Position numbers and translations under genes: made by a program. 64,000 nucleotides of DNA from the NCBI RefSeq assembly GCF_014655715.1, contig NZ_BNBM01000028.1, positions 25,853 to 89,852 of the forward strand, given 5' to 3'. The stretch is from Streptomyces lanatus. GTDB taxonomy: Bacteria > Actinomycetota > Actinomycetes > Streptomycetales > Streptomycetaceae. Positions 51,858 through 60,640 of the stretch are shown here, in pieces; positions within the stretch are counted from its first letter, which is position 1, and the number at the start of each line of letters is the position of its first letter. Under the pieces are notes generated by a model that saw only the letters and a program-made list of their open reading frames with translations, made no database searches and was not told the origin of the DNA.

Positions 51858-52214
51858 ATGCCCGAGGTCCCGCCTCCGGCACCGACGGGCGACGAGTTGC
51901 TGAGGGTGCTCTCCGCTCTCGGCAATCCGCACCGCATGCGGATCGTCGCGGCGCTGCTGGAGAGCCGGAACTACGTCAGCGCGCTGGCTCGCGAGATCGG
52001 CATGAGCCGGCCGCTGCTGCACATGCACCTCCAGCGGCTGGAGGCGGCGGGACTGGTCGTCGGCACGCTCGAACTCGCGGAGGACGGCAAGGCGATGAAG
52101 TACTTCGATGTCACGCCGTTCTTCTACGAGTTGACACCCGGCGTCATCGCCCGAGCGGCCGCCACGCTCACCGAGGCCGAGAAGACCGAGGCCGAGAAAG
52201 AGGAAGCGAAGTGA
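51858..52214 (+). CDS. ArsR-like winged-helix regulator
   Basis: 118 residues: LLRVLSALGNPHRMRIVAAL, then YVSALAREIGMSRPLLHMHL as recognition region and LEAAGLVVGTLELAEDGKAM as the wing. No metal-binding CxC motif is seen, so the signal is not obviously a metal. The end is a Glu/Lys-rich helix. The gene overlaps the next one (GTGA). Two inverted repeats upstream are probable binding sites. Confidence 0.85.
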   Translation: MPEVPPPAPTGDELLRVLSALGNPHRMRIVAALLESRNYVSALAREIGMSRPLLHMHLQRLEAAGLVVGTLELAEDGKAMKYFDVTPFFYELTPGVIARAAATLTEAEKTEAEKEEAK

Positions 52215-52525
52215 ATGAGGAACAGGTGACGCTCGCCGACAGCGGCGACGTGGTGGGCGCGCTGGTCGGAGCCGTGGGCGCGGCCGGGGTCTTCACCCTG
52301 CTGATCGTGATCGTCTGGCAGGCGGCTGCCACCTGGCGGGCCCGGATGCTGGCCGCGCGCGAGCAGCAGTACAAGGACCTCGCGGCCAAGTACGCCGAAC
52401 TCCTTGAGGACACCGTGGAGTTGCAGCGCCGGATGGTCGACGAACAGCGGCAGACCCTCGACGAGCTGACGCAGACCCGGCTCGCGGTGTCCTCGATGGA
52501 GAAGATGATGCGCGAGATCGAATAG
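52211..52525 (+). CDS. small membrane protein with coiled coil
   Basis: 104 residues from GTG 52211. One membrane helix (GALVGAVGAAGVFTLLIVIV) is followed by a heptad-rich helix (REQQYKDLAAKYAELLEDTV, ELQRRMVDEQRQTLDELTQT). It is translationally coupled to the ArsR-like gene and closed by a terminator 15 bases after the stop. A sensor that tethers or titrates the regulator is possible; there is no direct evidence. Confidence 0.75.
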   Translation: MNEEQVTLADSGDVVGALVGAVGAAGVFTLLIVIVWQAAATWRARMLAAREQQYKDLAAKYAELLEDTVELQRRMVDEQRQTLDELTQTRLAVSSMEKMMREIE

Positions 52526-52540
52526 ACGCCGACGGCGTGC

Positions 52541-52572
52541 GTACGGCCGGGAGCGGCAACTCCCGGCCGTAC
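52541..52572 (+). terminator. intrinsic terminator after ArsR operon
   Basis: GTACGGCCGGGAG and CTCCCGGCCGTAC form a perfect 13-bp stem with a six-base loop. It separates the two-gene regulator operon from the MMPL gene, which therefore has its own promoter. A GCAGGT-CGTCAC-ACCTGC inverted repeat at 52615-52632 may be part of that promoter. Confidence 0.8.
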
Positions 52573-52718
52573 CGAGGAAGAACACACCCCGGACACACCC
52601 ACCCGTACATCACGGCAGGTCGTCACACCTGCAAGCGCCGTGGTGCGGGCCCCGTGCGCCCTGACGTCGGCCATCGAGATGGACCGGCGGCGCGCTCCCT
52701 ACGTAAAGGAGACTACTC

Positions 52719-54836
52719 ATGCGTGCGCTGCTCCAGCGCGTCGCCCGCGCGCCCGGCGGGCGCCGCGGCAAGTGGCTGGTCCTGGCCGTCTGGCTGATCC
52801 TGGCCGTCGCCCTCGGCCCGCTTGCCGGCAAGCTCGGCGACGTCGAGGAATCCGGACCCAACGCCTTCCTGCCGCGCGGCGCCGAGTCCGCGCAGGTCAA
52901 CACGGAGCTGGAGAAGTTCCGTACGGACACGGTGATGCCTGCCGTCGTCGTCTACACCGGCGACGGCGCGAAGGCTCAGTCGAAGGCCACCGCCGATCGT
53001 GACGCCTTCGCTCGGTACGTCCCCGCAGGCCAGGAGGTCTCGCAACCGGTCTCGTCCGAGGACGGCAAGGCCCTGATGACGATCGTCCCGCTGGACAGCG
53101 AGGACGACATCACCGACAAGGTCGATGAACTGCGTGACGTGGCCGGCGCCAACGCGCCGCCCGGCGTGGACGTCGAGGTCGGCGGTCCGGCCGGGTCCCT
53201 CACCGACTCGGTGGCGGTCTTCGACGGCCTCGACACGACACTGTTGCTGGCCACCGGTCTGGTGGTGGCGGTCCTGCTGCTGCTCACCTACCGCAGCCCG
53301 GTCCTGTGGCTGCTGCCGTTGATGTCGGTGGGCTTCGCGGCCGTCCTCACCCAGGTCACCACGTATCTGCTGGCCAAGCACGCCGGACTGCCGGTCGACC
53401 CGCAGAGCGCGGGTGTGCTCATGGTCCTCGTCTTCGGCGTCGGCACGGACTACGCCCTTCTCCTCATCGCCCGCTACCGCGAGGAACTGCACCGCCACCA
53501 GGACCGCCACGAGGCGATGCGCATCGCGCTGCGCCGATCCGGCCCGGCGATCCTGGCCTCCGCCGCCACTATCGCCGTCGGCCTGTCCTGCCTGGCGTTC
53601 GCCGACATCAACTCCTCCCGCTCGCTGGGACTGGTGGGCTCGGTGGGCGTGGTCTGCGGCTTGCTCGCGATGGTCACGGTGCTTCCCGCGCTGCTGGTCA
53701 TCGCCGGCCGCTGGGTGTTCTGGCCGTTCGTCCCGCACGAGGGCACGCCCGCCCGCAAGCCGCGCACGATCTGGTCCCGTGTCGGGGCCGCCGTCGCCCT
53801 GCGCCCCCGCTGGTCGTGGCTGATGTCGGTCGCCGTCACCGGTGTGCTCGCGCTCAGCGCGGTCGGCATCAACATGGGCCTCACTCAGGCGGAGATGTTC
53901 CAGGACAAGCCCGAGTCGGTCGTGGCGCAGGAGAGGATCTCGGCACACTACCCGTCGGGCGCCTCCGACCCGGCGGACATCATCACCCGTACCGGCCGGA
54001 CCGCCGAGGTCAGGGCGGCCGCGTCCGCGGTGGACGGGGTGGCCCGCGTCGAAGACGACACTGACCGCACGCCGGACGGCGAATTCACCTCCCTCACCGT
54101 GGTGCTGAAGGACGCACCCGACAGCCAGTCGGCCAAGGACACGATCGACGACCTCCGCGAGGCCGTGCACCCGATGGACGCCCTCGTCGGCGGCACCACC
54201 GCCGAAACTCTCGACACTCAGCGAGCGGCCGACCGCGACCTGACGACGGTCGTCCCGATCGTGCTCCTCGTCGTCCTGGCCGTCCTGATCCTCCTGCTAC
54301 GAGCCCTGGTCGCCCCGCTCCTGCTCCTGGCCACGGTCGTGCTGTCGTACTTCGCGGCCCTCGGCACCTCGAACCTGCTCTTCGAGCACGTCCTGGACTT
54401 CGCGGGCATCGACTGGTCGATCCCGCTGATGGGCTTCGTCTTCCTGGTGGCCCTCGGCATCGACTACAACATCTTCCTCATGCACCGGGTGCGGGAAGAG
54501 ACCGGGCGACTGGGCCACCAGCGCGGCGTCCTGGAGGGTCTGACCAGTACTGGAGGCGTCATCACCTCGGCCGGTGTCGTCCTGGCCGCGACCTTCGCGA
54601 TCTTCGCGGGCCTGCCCCTGGTGACGATGGCCCAGATGGGCGTCCTCGTCGGCATCGGCGTCCTCCTGGACACCTTCCTCGTCCGTACGGTCCTCGTCCC
54701 CGCCCTCGCCCTCGACCTGGGCCGCTGGTTCTGGTGGCCGGGCAGCCTGTTCCGCGTCCTGCCCCGTACCGGACAAGGCGCGCCGGCAGATGTCGCCTCG
54801 GCCACCACACGGGACCCGGCCCACGAGGTTGCGTGA
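52719..54836 (+). CDS. MMPL-family RND transporter
   Basis: A 705-residue protein with about 12 membrane helices in two halves. It begins LLQRVARAPGGRRGKWLVLA. MMPL marks include VLVFGVGTDYALLLIARYRE (first half) and FVFLVALGIDYNIFLMHRVR (second half), the Asp-Tyr pairs of the proton relay, and an exported domain after helix 1 with NAFLPRGAESAQVNTELEKF. AAAGGAG precedes ATG 52719. Relatives export lipids or drugs. The preceding ArsR-like gene is the obvious candidate regulator. Confidence 0.88.
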   Translation: MRALLQRVARAPGGRRGKWLVLAVWLILAVALGPLAGKLGDVEESGPNAFLPRGAESAQVNTELEKFRTDTVMPAVVVYTGDGAKAQSKATADRDAFARYVPAGQEVSQPVSSEDGKALMTIVPLDSEDDITDKVDELRDVAGANAPPGVDVEVGGPAGSLTDSVAVFDGLDTTLLLATGLVVAVLLLLTYRSPVLWLLPLMSVGFAAVLTQVTTYLLAKHAGLPVDPQSAGVLMVLVFGVGTDYALLLIARYREELHRHQDRHEAMRIALRRSGPAILASAATIAVGLSCLAFADINSSRSLGLVGSVGVVCGLLAMVTVLPALLVIAGRWVFWPFVPHEGTPARKPRTIWSRVGAAVALRPRWSWLMSVAVTGVLALSAVGINMGLTQAEMFQDKPESVVAQERISAHYPSGASDPADIITRTGRTAEVRAAASAVDGVARVEDDTDRTPDGEFTSLTVVLKDAPDSQSAKDTIDDLREAVHPMDALVGGTTAETLDTQRAADRDLTTVVPIVLLVVLAVLILLLRALVAPLLLLATVVLSYFAALGTSNLLFEHVLDFAGIDWSIPLMGFVFLVALGIDYNIFLMHRVREETGRLGHQRGVLEGLTSTGGVITSAGVVLAATFAIFAGLPLVTMAQMGVLVGIGVLLDTFLVRTVLVPALALDLGRWFWWPGSLFRVLPRTGQGAPADVASATTRDPAHEVA

Positions 54837-54864
54837 GCCGACGTATCAGGCACGTATCTGGCCG

Positions 54865-54898
54865 GTGGCTCCTCCGCGCGCAGGGTAGGAGGAGCCAC
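54865..54898 (+). terminator. intrinsic terminator after MMPL gene
   Basis: GTGGCTCCTCC and GGAGGAGCCAC form a perfect 11-bp stem around a 12-base loop, 28 bases after the MMPL stop. Confidence 0.75.
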
Positions 54899-54984
54899 TT
54901 GCCTGCCGATCACGGCGCACTCGGGGGGCGGCTCGCTCGAACCCCGGAATGCCGTTGCCTGGCTCCCCCCACTCGGCCCCGTGA

Positions 54985-55190
54985 TCATGCAAGGAGGTAG
55001 GTGAGGACGGCGAGGACGCGGCGGTGTCCCTCGCCGTCAGTGGGCAGGTCCAGCTTCTGCAGCATGTTGCTGACGTGTTTGTTCACCGCCGCCTCGGTGA
55101 CGTACAGCTCGCGGGCGATCTCGTTGTCGGTACGGCCCTCGGTCATCAGAGCAAGCACCTCGCGCTCACTCCGCGCTGGACGCTCGGCGC
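54985..55190 (-). pseudogene. LuxR-type response regulator, only HTH left
   Basis: The frame reads SEREVLALMTEGRTDNEIAR then ELYVTEAAVNKHVSNMLQKL and ends HRRVLAVLTYLLA, the complete C-terminal helix-turn-helix of a NarL/FixJ-family regulator. The receiver domain is absent, and the open frame upstream is only the complement of the next gene fragment. The rest of the gene and its kinase have been deleted. Confidence 0.75.
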
Positions 55191-55419
55191 GGCATACCGT
55201 ACGGCGACGGTGGTGGAGAGTGGCGCTACGACTGCCGCCCCAAGCTCCACCGATCCTTTTCCTGGTCCAACTCGCCTCATTCCTGGGCCTGCTGATGAAC
55301 CGCTCCGGAACCCCTGCCCAGACCGCCAACGCCTGGCCCGCCCCGTCATCTTCGCGGGCGCCGGCGCCCTCGCCTCCACCGCTGTCGTCACCGCACGGGC
55401 CCTCGCTCTGCTTCGGCAC

Positions 55420-56123
55420 CGCCACGGCAGGGGGACTGTCAAAGTTCCTGATCGACGCCGGGTCGGTCAACTCGGACACACTGCTGCGGATCGGCGAGCC
55501 GGGCGCGTCCGCCGACCACTCCGCCAACCCCACCACCATGCAGGACGTGTTCGTCCGCATCGGCGGCGCGGCACAGGGGGCTCGCCACCAACTCTGTCGT
55601 CGTCAACCGCGACGACGTACTCATCGACCACACCTGGATCTGGCGCGCCGACCACGGCGAGGGCGTCGGCTGGGACACCAACCGGGCCGACTACGGGCTG
55701 CGCGTCAACGGCGACGACGTCCTCACCACCGGCCTGTTCGTGGAGCACTTCAACAAGTACGACGTGCTCTGGAGCGGGGAGCGCGGGCGCACGGTCTTCT
55801 TCCAGAACGAGAAGGCCTACGACGCCCCGAACGAGGCCGCCATCACCCATGACGGCATCGTCGGATACGCGGCCTACAAGGTCGCCGACACGGTGAACGA
55901 GCACGAGGCGTGGGCGCTGGGCAGCTACTGCAACTACACCTCCGACGACACGATCGTCCAGCACCACGGCTTCCGGGTGCCGGTCAAGCCCGGCATCAGG
56001 ATGCACCGTCTGATGGTGATCTCCCTCGGCGGCAAGGGTCAGTACCGCCACGTCATCACCGACGCGGGAGCCCCCACGTCAGGGACGGACACCGTGCCCT
56101 CCAAGGTCACGCAGTTCCCCTGA
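55420..56123 (+). pseudogene. secreted beta-helix-like protein, C-terminal part
   Basis: KFLIDAGSVNSDTLLRIGEP and TTMQDVFVRIGG appear first. Near 55580 the frame changes and continues with VVNRDDVLIDHTWIWRADHG, LRVNGDDVLTTGLFVEHFNK, YDVLWSGERGRTVFFQNEKA and a stop at 56123. Intact relatives are Streptomyces exported proteins of over 500 residues, often annotated as coagulation factor 5/8-like or adenylyl-cyclase proteins, with right-handed repeats. The signal peptide and N-terminal half are gone. A 9-bp hairpin follows at 56146-56188. Confidence 0.72.
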
Positions 56124-56145
56124 TCCACGTCCGATCCCCTATCGA

Positions 56146-56188
56146 CGGCAGGCCCCGGGAGCGGGTCCATCGCCCCCGCGGCCTGCCG
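56146..56188 (+). terminator. GC-rich hairpin, probable terminator
   Basis: CGGCAGGCC and GGCCTGCCG form a perfect 9-bp stem around a GC-rich loop that can pair further, 23 bases after the stop of the truncated secreted-protein gene. Confidence 0.55.
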
Positions 56189-56282
56189 GTGTGTTGCTCT
56201 GCTCGGGTGACGCCGCATCGGACGGGCGCCGACCCCCGGCTGAAGTCGGGTCTGCACAGGAGCGGCGGCGATAATTGGCCAT

Positions 56283-58184
56283 GTGAGCGGCCAATACCCC
56301 AGCGAGACGAATCAGACGCTGTCCAGCCAGACCCGGGCCCACTGGCGGACCTTCGTGCAGACCGAGACGGGCAGCGCCGCTCTGTTGCTGGCGGCCGTGG
56401 CCGCGGCCCTGCTGTGGGCCAACATCGACGCGCACTCCTACGAAGAGGTCTGGGGCGCGCACTTCACCATCGGCTTCGACGCCCACCATCTCTCGCTGGA
56501 CCTGCACGAGTGGATCAACGCGGGTCTGATGAGCCTGTTCTTCTTCGTGGTCGGCCTGGAGGCGCGTCGCGAGTTCGACATGGGGGAACTGCGGGACCGC
56601 CGCTGGGTGCTGCTCAGCGCCGTGGCCGGGCTCGGCAGCATGGTCGTACCCGCGGCGATCTACATCGCGGTCAACGCCGGTCGTGACTCGGTGCACGGGT
56701 GGGGCACGGCGATGTCGACCGACACCGCCTTCGCCCTGGGCATTCTGGCCGTGTTCGGCTCACGGCTGCCGGCGTCCCTGCGCGCCTTCATGCTGTCGAT
56801 CTCCGTCGTCGACGATCTGCTCGCGTTGCTGGTGATCGTCGTCTTCTACAGCGAGGGCATCGACGTTCCGGCGCTGCTGGTGGCGCTGGGCGGGCTGCTG
56901 CTGATCGCGGCGCTGCGGTTGGTCGGCCTCCGCAAGGGCGCCTATTGCGCTGTGCTGTCCGTGGTGGTGTGGGTCGCGCTGTACGAGGCCGGGGTCGATC
57001 CCGTGGTGACGGGTCTGGCCATCGGCGCCCTGGTCGTCGCCTATCCGGCGCCGCGGGGCGATCTGGAGCGGGCGAGCCATCTGTTCCGGCTCTTCCGCGA
57101 GCAGCCCACCGCGGAGTTGCAGCGCTCCGCGGTACAGGGCCTCGCCGCGGCGATCTCGCCCAACGAGCGGCTGGAGCAGAAGTTCCTGCCCTGGGTGAGC
57201 TACGGCATCGTGCCACTGTTCGCGCTCGCCAACGCGGGCATCGAGCTGAGCGGCGCCAAGCTGGCGGAGGCGTTCACCTCGCCCATCACCTTGGGCATTC
57301 TGTGCGGCTGCGTTGCGGGCAAGGTGATCGGGATCGTGGGTTCCATGGCGGGCGCGCGGGTGTTGACGGGTGGCCGCCTGCGGCCCAATGTGGGCTGGGG
57401 TTCGGTCACCGCCGGTGGGGCCATCGCCGGGGCGGCCTTCACCGTGTCGTTGCTGATCGCGTCCCACGCCTTCGAGGGCGAGGAACTGGATCAGGCCCGC
57501 ATCGGCGTCCTCGCCACCCTGGTCGCCGCGTTCGTGCTCAGCTGGGCGGTCTCCGGCGTCATCAGCCTGCTGCCGGAGGCCCGCCGGGCCCGGGCCCTGC
57601 TGGGCACGACCGACACGCTGACCGATCTGGCGGTGGCCGTCGACGTTCGCCATGACCGGATCCGCGGGCCCGAGAAGGCGGCCGTCACGGTGGTGGAGTA
57701 CGGCGACTTCGAGTGCCCGTACTGCGGGCAGGCCGAGTCGGTCGTACGGGAACTGCTGGGCGCCGACTCCAACGTCCGCTACGTCTGGCGGCATCTTCCC
57801 CTGCCGGATGTGCACCCCAACGCGGAACTGGCGGCGGAGGCGGCGGAGGCGGCCGCGCGGCAGGGGAAGTTCTGGGAGATGCACGACCTGCTGCTCGAAC
57901 GGCAGGACGCCCTCGGTGGCGAGGACCTGCTGCGGTACGCGCGGGAACTCGGTCTGGACGTGGCACGGTTCCGGGACGACCTGGAGCAGCGCCGGGGCGC
58001 GCTGCGTGTCGCGGAGGACGTCGATTCCGCGGACCTGAGCGGGGTGTCGGGCACACCCACGTTCTTCATCAACGGCCGGCGCCATCAGGGCGCCTACGAC
58101 ATCGCGGCCCTGACGCGGGCGGTGGAGCAGGCCCGCCAGCGCACGATGGCCGCGCAGCTCGGGTTGTCGGAGCCGGCCGGATGA
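56283..58184 (+). CDS. nhaA: NhaA Na+/H+ antiporter fused to DsbA-like thioredoxin
   Basis: 633 residues. Residues 1-430 are NhaA: LMSLFFFVVGLEARREFDMG, MSTDTAFALGILAVFGSRLP, and SISVVDDLLALLVIVVFYSE with the Asp pair of ion exchange. Residues 450-630 are a DsbA/thioredoxin_4 domain: VVEYGDFECPYCGQAESVVR with a CPYC redox site, then RYVWRHLPLPDVHPNAELAA and DLSGVSGTPTFFINGRRHQG with the cis-Pro loop. This fusion is known in actinobacteria, but the reason for it is not. The thioredoxin part could sense or adjust the redox state of the antiporter or act on its own. No signal separates the two parts. Confidence 0.9.
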   Translation: MSGQYPSETNQTLSSQTRAHWRTFVQTETGSAALLLAAVAAALLWANIDAHSYEEVWGAHFTIGFDAHHLSLDLHEWINAGLMSLFFFVVGLEARREFDMGELRDRRWVLLSAVAGLGSMVVPAAIYIAVNAGRDSVHGWGTAMSTDTAFALGILAVFGSRLPASLRAFMLSISVVDDLLALLVIVVFYSEGIDVPALLVALGGLLLIAALRLVGLRKGAYCAVLSVVVWVALYEAGVDPVVTGLAIGALVVAYPAPRGDLERASHLFRLFREQPTAELQRSAVQGLAAAISPNERLEQKFLPWVSYGIVPLFALANAGIELSGAKLAEAFTSPITLGILCGCVAGKVIGIVGSMAGARVLTGGRLRPNVGWGSVTAGGAIAGAAFTVSLLIASHAFEGEELDQARIGVLATLVAAFVLSWAVSGVISLLPEARRARALLGTTDTLTDLAVAVDVRHDRIRGPEKAAVTVVEYGDFECPYCGQAESVVRELLGADSNVRYVWRHLPLPDVHPNAELAAEAAEAAARQGKFWEMHDLLLERQDALGGEDLLRYARELGLDVARFRDDLEQRRGALRVAEDVDSADLSGVSGTPTFFINGRRHQGAYDIAALTRAVEQARQRTMAAQLGLSEPAG

Positions 58185-58249
58185 GCGCGCCCCGATCCCA
58201 GCCGGCACGCCCGCACCATTGACGACCCGTCATCCCGTCATTACCTTCC

Positions 58250-58261
58250 GAGAGCGCTCTC
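58250..58261. promoter_or_regulatory. LacI-type operator before the GH76 gene
   Basis: GAGAGCGCTCTC is a perfect 12-bp palindrome 95 bases before the GH76 start. Streptomyces LacI-family sugar repressors such as CebR bind palindromes of this type centred on AGCGCT. No LacI gene is in the window, so the repressor must be encoded elsewhere. Confidence 0.65.
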
Positions 58262-58355
58262 TTTCACTCGCAGCACGTCCCCGGACTGTCGCCTTCGCCG
58301 GTGTTCGCAGGCCGCCCTTGGCGAAGCCGGGGCGTTGCCCTGACGGGGAGGCCCC

Positions 58356-59846
58356 ATGGCTCCCGTACGAAGACTCCGCAGACCAACTCCCCCCACCCTC
58401 GGACGGCCGGCCGCAGCGCTCGCCCTCGCGCTTCTCGCGAGTGTCGCCCCGCCGTCGGCGTCCGCCGCAGGCACAGCCACGACGGCGGCGGCCATCTGCA
58501 ACAAGTACTGCGATGCCCGTGACCCCGCCCTGTCCCCCGGCGACCGCGCCCCGGTGACGGCCACCGTCCACGGTCGCTCGATCGGCCTGCACTTCGACGA
58601 CGCCGACGCGATGGGCTGGGCGGCCATCGCCGACGGCAACCAGGGCGACGAGGTCTGGCTCGACCGCTCCTTCGACGGCGGCCGCACGTGGAGCTCCGGA
58701 AGCAAGCTCGGCGACACCACCGTGCCCGCGGGTCAACGGGGCCGGCGCACGCTCATGTACAACGTGGACGACTGGAGCAGCCACGGCGTCGGGGCGCTGC
58801 GTGCCTGCGGCAAGGCCGGCGATCGCGCCGAGATCGCCTGCACCGCATGGGCCCGCACCACCTGGAACGCCGGCGACCGACGCACCGCGGCCGCCACCGG
58901 GCTGATGACCTTCTACAACAACGCGACCGGCCTCTTCGACACCACCGGCTGGTGGAACTCCGCCAACGCCCTCACCGCGGTCATCGACAACATCCGCGTG
59001 TCGGGCATGGGCAGTTACTCGTACGCGATCGGCCGCACCTACGACCTGAACCTCAACGCGCCGGACGGGCGGTTCCGCAACGACTACATCGACGACACCG
59101 GATGGTGGGGCCTGGCCTGGGTCGCCGCGTACGACCTGACCGGCGACGCCCGCTACCTCGACACCGCCCGGATCGACGCCGACCACATGGCGGCGTACTG
59201 GGACGGCACGTGCGGCGGCGGCGTGTGGTGGAGCACGGCGAGGACGTACAAGAACGCCATCGCCAACTCCCTCTACATCCACCTCAACGCGGCCCTGCAC
59301 AACCGGATCGGGGGCGACACGACGTATCTGGCGCGGGCCCGTGCAGGGTGGTCCTGGTTCCAGGGCACTGGCATGATCAACGGCTCGAATCTGGTCAACG
59401 ACGGTATCGACCTGGGCACTTGCCGCAACAACGGCCAGCCGGTGTGGTCGTACAACCAAGGGGTCCTGCTCGGCGCCCTCACCGAGCTGCACCGGGCCAC
59501 CGGTGACGGCCCGCTGCTCACCCGGGCACGGCAGATCGCCGACGCGGCGACCACGACAGCCTTACTGCACACCGCGGAGGGCATCCTGCGCGACCCGTGC
59601 GAGGGCGGTGACTGCGGCGCCGACGGGCCGTCCTTCAAGGGCGCGCACGCGCGTGGCCTGGGCAAGCTCAACGCCGCGCTGCCGGACCACCCCTACACCG
59701 CCTATCTGCGCCGCCAGGCGGACCGCGCCCACACCAGCGACCGCAACGCCCTAGACCAGTACGGACTGCGCTGGTCCGGCCCGCTCGACAAGGTGGACGC
59801 GGCACGGCAGCACAGCGCGCTCGACCTGCTCAACGCGGCGCCGTAG
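58356..59846 (+). CDS. secreted GH76 alpha-1,6-mannanase
   Basis: 496 residues. A signal peptide (residues 1-38) precedes an accessory module of about 110 residues (GLHFDDADAMGWAAIADGNQ, EVWLDRSFDGGRTWSSGSKL). The GH76 domain starts near residue 170 (NAGDRRTAAATGLMTFYNNA). It has DYIDDTGWWGLAWVAAYDLT with the catalytic Asp pair near residue 246, and VWSYNQGVLLGALTEL. It should cut alpha-1,6-mannan such as fungal or yeast wall mannan. The palindrome upstream suggests sugar-controlled expression. The accessory module recurs in the broken gene that follows. Confidence 0.88.
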   Translation: MAPVRRLRRPTPPTLGRPAAALALALLASVAPPSASAAGTATTAAAICNKYCDARDPALSPGDRAPVTATVHGRSIGLHFDDADAMGWAAIADGNQGDEVWLDRSFDGGRTWSSGSKLGDTTVPAGQRGRRTLMYNVDDWSSHGVGALRACGKAGDRAEIACTAWARTTWNAGDRRTAAATGLMTFYNNATGLFDTTGWWNSANALTAVIDNIRVSGMGSYSYAIGRTYDLNLNAPDGRFRNDYIDDTGWWGLAWVAAYDLTGDARYLDTARIDADHMAAYWDGTCGGGVWWSTARTYKNAIANSLYIHLNAALHNRIGGDTTYLARARAGWSWFQGTGMINGSNLVNDGIDLGTCRNNGQPVWSYNQGVLLGALTELHRATGDGPLLTRARQIADAATTTALLHTAEGILRDPCEGGDCGADGPSFKGAHARGLGKLNAALPDHPYTAYLRRQADRAHTSDRNALDQYGLRWSGPLDKVDAARQHSALDLLNAAP

Positions 59847-59902
59847 CAGGCGCGTTCCCACAGCGGGTGCATTCACGACTCGGGAAGGGCCGGTACGCCG
59901 TC

Positions 59903-60558
59903 ATGCCCGCACGAAGACTTCGCACCATCTGGACCGGGCTCCTGGTCCTGGCACTCGCCCTGGCCGGAGTGGTCGCCCTGCCCGGCCCGGCACATGCGGC
60001 GCCGGCAATCTGCGCGCTGGCGTGCGACACGCTGGACCTGGCCAGGGCGAAGCAGGACACGTTTCCGGTGCCGGACAGGAACATCAAGGTCGGGTCCTGC
60101 GACTGCACGTCTCCGACCCCGACAACATGGCCTGGGCGAGCATCGACAACGGTGTGCGCGGTGACTCGGTCTGGCTCGACCGGTCCTGGGACCGCGGCGC
60201 CACCTGGGAGCCGCTGCTCGGCAAGGCGAGCATCCCCGCCGCTTGGACCGGCACCCGCACGCTGATGTACAACGTCTCCGATCCGGTCGGTCACCGGCGC
60301 GGCTGGATCCGTGCCTGCGGCGACGCCGGCGCGGTCGACTGCACCGACTGGGTGTATCCGCGGGTCTGCGACGGAACGTCCTGCGACGGCGCCGATCCGG
60401 CGAGCGCCTCCGGCGACGACACCCCGGTCCCCTCGACCACCCTCTTCGGCCGCACCATCAGCCTGCACGTCGATCAACGCGGCGGCATGGCCTGGGGCGT
60501 GATCGAGCGCGGCGGCGCGGGCCGGTTCCCTGTTCGGTTCCTACTCGGACCCCGGTAG
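59903..60558 (+). pseudogene. secreted paralogue with repeated mannanase module, broken
   Basis: ATG 59903 gives a signal peptide (WTGLLVLALALAGVVALPGP) and ICALACDTLDLARAKQD, parallel to the GH76 protein. Near 60093 the frame shifts. The next frame holds one full accessory module (SDPDNMAWASIDNGVRGDSV, WLDRSWDRGATWEPLLGKAS) and the start of a second (TLFGRTISLHVDQRGGMAWG), then stops at 60558. No catalytic domain remains. It is probably an old duplicate of the mannanase front end or a related hydrolase cut off before the IS5 element. Confidence 0.75.
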
Positions 60559-60640
60559 CGATGGGCTGAGCGCCTCTGCTCCCGCGGCGCGACTGATCTG
60601 TCAGCCGCTCAGACGACACCCGACGACTTGGGCCCACTAG

